This document shows positions 58,782-64,000 of a stretch of 64,000 nucleotides of DNA, piece by piece. The notes beneath the pieces are model-generated. The model made no database searches and was not told where the DNA came from. It saw nothing but the letters and a program-made list of their open reading frames with translations. The first letter of the stretch is position 1. Every line of letters begins with the position of its first letter. The DNA is from Nocardia vulneris (GTDB lineage: Bacteria > Actinomycetota > Actinomycetes > Mycobacteriales > Mycobacteriaceae). The position numbers were made by a program, and so were the translations under genes. The DNA lies in contig NZ_BDCI01000039.1 of the NCBI RefSeq assembly GCF_001613425.1, forward strand, positions 62,001 to 126,000, written 5' to 3'.

Positions 58782-59576
58782 ATGCTGCGCACCGTGTACA
58801 CCAAGTCGTTGCGTGATCAACGCCGCGGGCTCCTCGGCTGGAGCATCGGGGTCGTGCTGCTCGTGCTGCTCGAATCCGCGATCTGGCCGACCTTCTCGGA
58901 TATGTCCGGCATGCAGGAGTTCCTGAACAACTATCCCGAGGCCATGCGCACGCTGTTCAACCTCGAGGAGTTCACCACCGGGACCGGGTTCTTGAACGCC
59001 GAGCTGTTCAGCATGCTGCTGCCGATTCTTTTCATGGTCTTCGCCATCGGTCGCGGTGCACGTGGCATCGCCGGTGAGGAAGAACGCGGCACGCTGGAAG
59101 TGCTTCTCGTGAATGGTGTTTCACCGATTCGGCTGACGCTGGAGCAGGCCGCCGTAGTCGTGACCGCCGTTGCGGTCCTCGGATCGGTGCTGTTCGGGTC
59201 CCTCGTCGTGTGCTCGGCCATTTTCGGGTTGGGCGTGACAGTGGGCGCTGCCGCGTCGGGGGCATTGTCGATGATGCTGCTGGGTATCGAATTCGGGTTG
59301 CTCGCCGTCGCGATCGGCGCCGCTACCGGCAGGCGAGTGCTCGCTCTCGGTGTCGCCTCGGTTCTCGCCGTTGCCGCCTACGTGCTCTACGTAGCGAGCA
59401 AACTGGTCACCGCGGTACAGCCGTGGGGACCGTGGTCACCGTTCCATCAGGCGGTAGCCGACGGACCGATGGGCGCCGGTCTTCCGCTCTCCTACCTATG
59501 GCTTGCAGCGGCCGGAATCTGCTGTGTCCTGGCCGCACTGCCGATTTTCGATCGCCGCGATATAGCGGGCAGTTGA
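58782..59576 (+). CDS. ABC-2-type transporter permease
   Basis: A 264-residue membrane subunit with six predicted helices, among them LLGWSIGVVLLVLLESAIWP, LLPILFMVFAIGRGARGIAG and VVVTAVAVLGSVLFGSLVVC. The conserved IAGEEERGTLEVLLVNGVSP segment is the coupling-helix region of ABC-2 permeases. It pairs with the ATPase six bases upstream. The following WS/DGAT gene suggests a lipid context, but this is inference. Confidence 0.88.
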   Translation: MLRTVYTKSLRDQRRGLLGWSIGVVLLVLLESAIWPTFSDMSGMQEFLNNYPEAMRTLFNLEEFTTGTGFLNAELFSMLLPILFMVFAIGRGARGIAGEEERGTLEVLLVNGVSPIRLTLEQAAVVVTAVAVLGSVLFGSLVVCSAIFGLGVTVGAAASGALSMMLLGIEFGLLAVAIGAATGRRVLALGVASVLAVAAYVLYVASKLVTAVQPWGPWSPFHQAVADGPMGAGLPLSYLWLAAAGICCVLAALPIFDRRDIAGS

Positions 59577-59598
59577 GCCGGGTCACGGAGATCCAGTG

Positions 59599-61002
59599 AT
59601 GATCAGAGCACACGTACCCGGCACGCCGGCGCGGTCCCATTCACCGGTGATCGACCGGGCGAGCCCGACCGATCTCACCGTCATGGTCGACGACCGCGGG
59701 TCGACGCCCATGCACCTCGGCGCGATCCTGCTTTTCGACAGCACCTGTCCGCCGGATCCGGCACACCTTCGCGCACTACTGGCCGAGCGGATACCGCGGA
59801 TACCGCGATTCCGACAGACGTTGCGGCACACGCCGTTCGGCTGCGGTCGGCCGATCTGGGTGGACGACCCGTCCTTCAGTGTGGACCAGCACGTTCAGGT
59901 GATCGACCGGTCGGCACAGGTTTCCGAGTCGGAACTCTTCGATATCGCCACCGACCTGCTCTGCACACCGCTGGCGAAGAACCGGCCACTGTGGCGGGCC
60001 GGGTTGGTGCGCTCGCCAGGGCAGTGCGCGCTGGTTGTCGTCGCGCACCATGTCCTCACCGACGGTCTCGGCGGTTTGGCCGTGCTCGCGGCACTCGGCG
60101 ACGAAGGGTCAGCACCGGCGGAATCCGATTTCCCCCGGCCGCCGCCGAGCGGGTGGGCGCTGGCGGCCGATGCCGCTCGAACACGGCTGCGCGCCTTGCG
60201 CTCGATTCCACATGGAATCCGGGAGACAGCCGCAGGGCTACGTGAACTCGGATTCAGCTGGACAACTATGCGGCCGGCCGAACGGATCTCCTTGAATCAG
60301 CCCACATCGCCGCGGCGCTGCCTCACCCGGGTGACCGTCGGCCTGGCCGACGTCGTCGCCGCTGCGCACCGCGCGGACGGCACCGTCAACGATGTCGTGC
60401 TCGCCGCGATCAGCGGTGCGCTGCTCGATATTCTGCGGGCGCGAGGTGAGCGGCCGCGCCAACTGGTGATCTCGGTACCGATCTCAGGTCGCCGCGCGAG
60501 CGGACCAACCGACCTCGGCAACGACACCGGTGTCCGGCCGATCTCGGTCCCCGCGATCGACGACGATTCGACGAGGCTCGCCGACATCACCGCGGTGACG
60601 AGCACCATGGGCAAGACGACCATCCGTGCTTCCTCAGCCGCACCGCTGGGTGTGGTCTTCCGGATGCTGCAACGAGTCGGACTGTTCCAGTCGTTCATCG
60701 CGCACCAACGCCTCGTGCACACCTTCGAGACGAACGTGCGCGGTTCGGGGCAGGCCCTGCACCTGGGCGGCAGCCGCATCGAAGGGATCATCCCGATGGT
60801 GTCGACGCCAGGCAACGTCGGCGTGACCTTTGCGGTGCTGTCCTACGAGGGCACGCTGGGCGTCACCGTCATTGCTGACCCGGACATCGTCATCGAGCAG
60901 CAGACCCTCACCGCCGCGCTCGCCACCAGGTTCCGGCGTCTCGGCGCAATGCCCCTCGGCTCCGACCAGGCGCACCGTCAGGCCGATCGGACTTCCGACT
61001 GA
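59599..61002 (+). CDS. wax ester synthase / diacylglycerol acyltransferase (WS/DGAT)
   Basis: A 467-residue acyltransferase that makes triacylglycerol or wax esters from acyl-CoA. The catalytic motif HHVLTDG lies near residue 150, the second PLW motif is NRPLWRAGLV, and the C-terminal half has VISVPISGRRASGPTDLGND and VRGSGQALHLGGS. GGAG eight bases before the ATG supports 59599; a GTG one codon earlier is possible. Mycobacterial Tgs1 is induced by DosR for lipid storage in dormancy, matching the gene context. Confidence 0.92.
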   Translation: MIRAHVPGTPARSHSPVIDRASPTDLTVMVDDRGSTPMHLGAILLFDSTCPPDPAHLRALLAERIPRIPRFRQTLRHTPFGCGRPIWVDDPSFSVDQHVQVIDRSAQVSESELFDIATDLLCTPLAKNRPLWRAGLVRSPGQCALVVVAHHVLTDGLGGLAVLAALGDEGSAPAESDFPRPPPSGWALAADAARTRLRALRSIPHGIRETAAGLRELGFSWTTMRPAERISLNQPTSPRRCLTRVTVGLADVVAAAHRADGTVNDVVLAAISGALLDILRARGERPRQLVISVPISGRRASGPTDLGNDTGVRPISVPAIDDDSTRLADITAVTSTMGKTTIRASSAAPLGVVFRMLQRVGLFQSFIAHQRLVHTFETNVRGSGQALHLGGSRIEGIIPMVSTPGNVGVTFAVLSYEGTLGVTVIADPDIVIEQQTLTAALATRFRRLGAMPLGSDQAHRQADRTSD

Positions 61003-61074
61003 GGGACCATCGGCAACCGGAACGAGAGCCGTTTGGGCCTGCCGACAGGCGTCCTCGCGGACGACCATAGAAAT

Positions 61075-62160
61075 ATGACGAGCACCACCCGATACGAGGC
61101 ACCAGGCTTCGGCGCATCCGTGATCTCGAGGATGCTGCACTCGCCCATGACGGCCGGGCTGCGGCGGAATCTGACGGAACTGCGCTACCAGGGCCGACTT
61201 TCGGGTCGCCACGTCGCTCTTCCCGTCTCCTATGCCCGCTCGGACCACAACGTCGTCGTCCGAGTAGCCCGCGCCCACACAAAGTCGTGGTGGCGTAACT
61301 TCCGTACACCCCGGCCGATCTCGGTATGGCTCGACGGCCGGTGGCAATACGGTACGGGTCACGTGACACCTCCCGGATCGCTGGAACACGAAGAAGTGGC
61401 CGCGGTCTATCAGGCGAAATATCCCCGCATGCTCATCCCCGCTACGGATCCCTTCGTCGTCATCGAATTGCAGGCCGCGCACAACCTCCCGAGCTCCGTG
61501 GCGGCCGAACCGAAGTACGTCGGCCTTTGGCGACGCTGGTGCATCAGCGTCACCCTCGGCGAGCTGTTCGGCTTCGCGGCACCCGCGCTGACAGGAGCTC
61601 TCGTGCGGGACGCCGCACCCGCGACCGCCGCCCTCGCACTGCTCGCCGCAGGCGCGATCGAAGGCACCGTCCTCGGCTGGTTCCAAGCCCGCGTACTCGG
61701 TTCCGTCGTACCCGGATTTCGTCGCGCCGATTGGATTCTCGCGACCGCACTGGGCGCGCTGCTGGCCTGGTCGATCGGTGTGATCCCGGTAGTCGCCGGC
61801 GATGGGCTCGACTCCTGGCCGCCTGCTGTCGTCATTCCCGCCGCGACCATCGGCGGGGTCGTCATCCTGCTGTCGATCGGCGTGACGCAATGGTTTGCCC
61901 TGCGCCGCCATATACACCATGCAGGCCAATGGATTTGGGCCAATGCCGCAGCCTGGCTGGCCGCCCTGCTCGTCTTCACCACCGTCACCACCCCACTGTG
62001 GCAGCCCGGGCAGTCCACCGCCCGCACTGCCCTGATCGGACTCTTCGGCGGGCTACTGATGGCGCTCACCATGGCCGCGGTCTCCGGTGTCTTCCTTCTG
62101 CGCATCCTCAGGGCGCAACAGGCCGCCCCGAGCGCCGCATTCCGCAACCAGGAGCGTTGA
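61075..62160 (+). CDS. nitroreductase-like domain fused to a membrane domain
   Basis: A 361-residue two-part protein. The first ~115 residues resemble the F420-dependent quinone/nitroreductase (Ddn) fold: GRHVALPVSYARSDHNVVVR, AHTKSWWRNFRTPRPISVWL. The rest (from ~150) has five or six membrane helices (FGFAAPALTGALVRDAAPAT; WILATALGALLAWSIGVIPV; VVIPAATIGGVVILLSIGVT). Whether F420 or FMN binds cannot be decided. GGGACC and GGGCCT DosR-type half-sites occur 70-30 bases upstream. This fusion is unusual to me. Confidence 0.7.
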   Translation: MTSTTRYEAPGFGASVISRMLHSPMTAGLRRNLTELRYQGRLSGRHVALPVSYARSDHNVVVRVARAHTKSWWRNFRTPRPISVWLDGRWQYGTGHVTPPGSLEHEEVAAVYQAKYPRMLIPATDPFVVIELQAAHNLPSSVAAEPKYVGLWRRWCISVTLGELFGFAAPALTGALVRDAAPATAALALLAAGAIEGTVLGWFQARVLGSVVPGFRRADWILATALGALLAWSIGVIPVVAGDGLDSWPPAVVIPAATIGGVVILLSIGVTQWFALRRHIHHAGQWIWANAAAWLAALLVFTTVTTPLWQPGQSTARTALIGLFGGLLMALTMAAVSGVFLLRILRAQQAAPSAAFRNQER

Positions 62161-62230
62161 TAGATGGCCATTCGAATGACCGTCGACCAAAGGGACCCAA
62201 CATGAGCGCACGTTACAGCGCGAATTCACA

Positions 62231-63763
62231 TCACCCGCGGTTGGCGAGAGCCTTCGATGCGCGGACCGCGGCGAGTTCGTCGGCCCGTGGAGTCGGCTCG
62301 ACCGGGTTGGAGTCGGCGTCGAAGACCTTGACCGGGTTCGGGCGACTGAGGCTGACCGGCGCCCAACCGGGATCACCATGGGTGGCGAACGAGATCCAGG
62401 CGCGCTGCATCTCCTCGGTCAGCTGCATCGGTATGTCCTCGCCGAGCAACCCCATGGATTGGAAGACCTCGTAGGTTTCGAACAGGAACGGCAGCTCGGC
62501 ACTGTGCCCGGCCACGCCCATCACCGGTGTGGCCCAAGCGAACTCGTTGAGGAACACCGTCCCGCCGGCTGCGGCGTAGTTCTCGGCGAGCGCCATGTAG
62601 GGCGCGCGGGCCAGGTACTCGGCGGCGATCGCGTAGAACAGCCGCTGCGCATCGCCGGCGGGCCGGTTGTGGCGAAACACCTCGAGCACGGCTGGGTCGT
62701 CCGCGCCGATCAACCCCAGCGCTCGCGCCAGGCTCGGATCCTCGCCCGGCGTGCCCGCCGCGGGTGCGATGGTCGCGGCGATCGCCTCGACCTCGCTGGT
62801 CGACTGCCCCAACAACAGCGACACCCCGTGCGTGGCGCGCGAGGCGGCCGCCTCGACCGGGCGTTGTGGCAATATCTGCTCATCGAGCACCGGGATGAAC
62901 GGCACGACACCGAAACCCGCGCGGATCGTCGCCGCACCCCACAGCCGGGCATCCAGGTTCGGGATGAAATCGAGAACGGCCGCCAGCTGAGAACCGATGA
63001 CGTCCTTGCGCGACACTCCCGCCAGCGCGGCCCGTGTCGGCTCGACGCCCAGGCGTGTCGCCCAGGTGCGGGCGGCGAGGCGGGCCTCGTCGGGGTCGGC
63101 GACCACCACCGGGCCGGAACTCTGCGGGATCGCCCGATGGAACAGTCCCGCCGCGGCTGGGGAGGCGAACAGTAGCGCGCAACTCAGACCCCCGGCCGAG
63201 CTGCCGAAGATGGTGACATTGTCCGGGTCGCCGCCGAAGACGCGGATGTTGTCCTGCACCCACTGCAAGGCCGCGATCTGATCGCGCAGGCCCCGGTTAC
63301 TCGGTGCCCCGGCGATCTCGGCGAATCCGGGCGCGCCGAGCCGGTAGTTGATCGCCACGACCACTACGCCACGGCGCGCCAGCGCGGCAGTGGTGGCGAA
63401 GCGCGGCTCGGAATTGCTGCCCGCCTGGAACGCCGAGGGATGAATCCAGACCATCACCGGCAGTCCGGACCCACCGACATCGGGGGTCGTCACGTTCAGA
63501 TTCAGGCACTCGTTGTCCTCGGCCAGCGAGGACTCCAGCAGATCCGGACTCGCGATCGACACCCCTTGCGGCACCCACGGCCCCGGCGCCGTGCAATCAC
63601 GCACGCCCGCCCAGGCCGGAGCCGGGCGCGGTACGTCGAACAAGAGCTCCCCCGCCGGAGCGGCCGCGTACGGAATGCCCTCGAACACCGTCACCGGACC
63701 ATCCGCACGGCCCAGGACCCGCCCCGATCGGATCGTCACCACAGGATCGGTAGTGCTGTTCAT
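62231..63763 (-). CDS. type-B carboxylesterase / lipase
   Basis: A 510-residue alpha/beta-hydrolase of the carboxylesterase type-B family. Nucleophile elbow GGDPDNVTIFGSSAGG, catalytic Glu candidate in LLLGQSTSEVEA, and His in VAGHSAELPFLFE. The oxyanion-hole motif, usually HGGG(A/F), reads VMVWIHPSAFQAGS, lacking two of the glycines, so activity may be altered. EDNECLNLNV is typical. AAGGAG precedes the ATG by six bases. Its promoter shares the CCTAGG dyad with the hydrolase at 1732-2697. Confidence 0.85.
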   Translation of the reverse strand: MNSTTDPVVTIRSGRVLGRADGPVTVFEGIPYAAAPAGELLFDVPRPAPAWAGVRDCTAPGPWVPQGVSIASPDLLESSLAEDNECLNLNVTTPDVGGSGLPVMVWIHPSAFQAGSNSEPRFATTAALARRGVVVVAINYRLGAPGFAEIAGAPSNRGLRDQIAALQWVQDNIRVFGGDPDNVTIFGSSAGGLSCALLFASPAAAGLFHRAIPQSSGPVVVADPDEARLAARTWATRLGVEPTRAALAGVSRKDVIGSQLAAVLDFIPNLDARLWGAATIRAGFGVVPFIPVLDEQILPQRPVEAAASRATHGVSLLLGQSTSEVEAIAATIAPAAGTPGEDPSLARALGLIGADDPAVLEVFRHNRPAGDAQRLFYAIAAEYLARAPYMALAENYAAAGGTVFLNEFAWATPVMGVAGHSAELPFLFETYEVFQSMGLLGEDIPMQLTEEMQRAWISFATHGDPGWAPVSLSRPNPVKVFDADSNPVEPTPRADELAAVRASKALANRG

Positions 63764-63823
63764 CGTCGACTCCTTCCATCGCTGACCAGGCCGCGAACCG
63801 CGGCACCGAACTACTCGTGAGCC

Positions 63824-63859
63824 ACGCTAAAAGGCACCTAGGACATTCACCGCCCTAGC
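63824..63859 (-). promoter_or_regulatory. CCTAGG-dyad operator and -10 element of the carboxylesterase gene
   Basis: CCTAGG (63837-63842) and CCTAG (63854-63858) are 17 bases apart, as in the element at 2806-2828. On the minus strand, seven bases after the proximal CCTAGG comes TAGCGT (complement of 63824-63829), a -10 of TANNNT type at the same position as in the other promoter. The shared spacing over >61 kb argues for one regulator. Confidence 0.6.
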
Positions 63860-63875
63860 TCGAACCAGAAGAATG

Positions 63876-64000
63876 TCACCTGCACCACAATCCAACCAGC
63901 CACACCCCGGGGTCGACCTCGATCGCGCCGAAGAAGTTGACGTTCTCCCGGTGCGCAGGCGAGATATGGGCGAGCACCTCGTCATCGATGCGCCGGCCAC
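63876..64000 (-). pseudogene. Tn3-family transposase C-terminal remnant
   Basis: From the right edge inward a minus-strand frame reads GRRIDDEVLAHISPAHREN and VNFFGAIEVD, which matches my memory of the C-terminal end of actinobacterial Tn3-family transposases. After EVD the sequence diverges (PGVWLVGLWCR and stop), where intact proteins continue with an E-L-A-x-L-G-P-T-G-Y-R-P tail. The end is therefore broken, and the element is a relic whose bulk lies outside the window. Confidence 0.6.

Noticed and set aside
1..64000. CRISPR array, tRNA or rRNA genes
   Set aside because: No regularly spaced direct repeats, and no tRNA-like GGTTCGANNCC arm in a cloverleaf context or conserved rRNA stretch was seen.

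Overview
The window is GC-rich actinobacterial DNA, most likely from Nocardia or a close mycolic-acid-producing relative. Evidence for this is an antigen-85-like mycolyltransferase homologue, a mycothiol-dependent formaldehyde dehydrogenase, a WS/DGAT acyltransferase, a DUF3558 lipoprotein, DUF574 and DUF5134 proteins, frequent GTG/TTG starts and several leaderless-looking promoters. No tRNA, rRNA, CRISPR array or intact mobile element was seen.

Region 1 (0-7.4 kb) holds housekeeping and accessory genes: coaD, a secreted protein, an alpha/beta hydrolase with a striking CCTAGG-dyad promoter, SnoaL-like and thioesterase genes, a mycolyltransferase-like protein, and an nsrR-hmp nitric-oxide detoxification pair.

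Region 2 (7.4-25.3 kb) is a coherent choline/glycine-betaine catabolic locus. A minus-strand series runs from 22.5 to 7.4 kb: dimethylglycine dehydrogenase with GcvT domain, sarcosine oxidase, Rieske demethylase, betaine-aldehyde dehydrogenase, APC permease, choline-dehydrogenase-like GMC enzyme, a cNMP/CBS/nucleotidyltransferase sensor, an IclR regulator, serine hydroxymethyltransferase and serine dehydratase. A divergent operon encodes a Rieske ferredoxin, its reductase and a formaldehyde dehydrogenase. Together these could take choline to pyruvate, with one-carbon units passing through tetrahydrofolate and formaldehyde through mycothiol. Repeated TTGTTGC-N7-GCAACAA dyads lie at three promoters, and a tandem glycine riboswitch precedes glyA-sdaA.

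Region 3 (25.3-40.5 kb) is a patchwork with gene remnants (SDR tail, frameshifted ORFs, truncated HMA protein). Its most unusual part is a two-gene operon at 29.4-31.05 kb: a peptide ending in four PL(Q/D/E)RW repeats, translationally coupled to a JmjC/cupin oxygenase. It looks like an undescribed ribosomal-peptide modification system. Next to it are two small secreted proteins sharing a W-R-C motif. Further on are a BKACE enzyme, a DUF574 methyltransferase, an XRE regulator-Nudix pair, a DUF3558 lipoprotein and a PepSY/DUF5134 membrane pair.

Region 4 (40.6-62.2 kb) resembles a dormancy or hypoxia regulon like the DosR set of mycobacteria: cation P-type ATPase, five tandem universal-stress proteins, YtfJ/GerW-like protein, SulP transporter, flavodoxin, zinc dehydrogenase, DUF2267, SRPBCC, a HAD-GH65 fusion, an SDR, an ABC exporter, a WS/DGAT and a nitroreductase-like membrane protein. 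Weak DosR-like boxes precede one stress gene.

The right end carries a type-B carboxylesterase whose promoter shares the CCTAGG dyad of the 1.7-2.7 kb hydrolase, and a Tn3-family transposase remnant.
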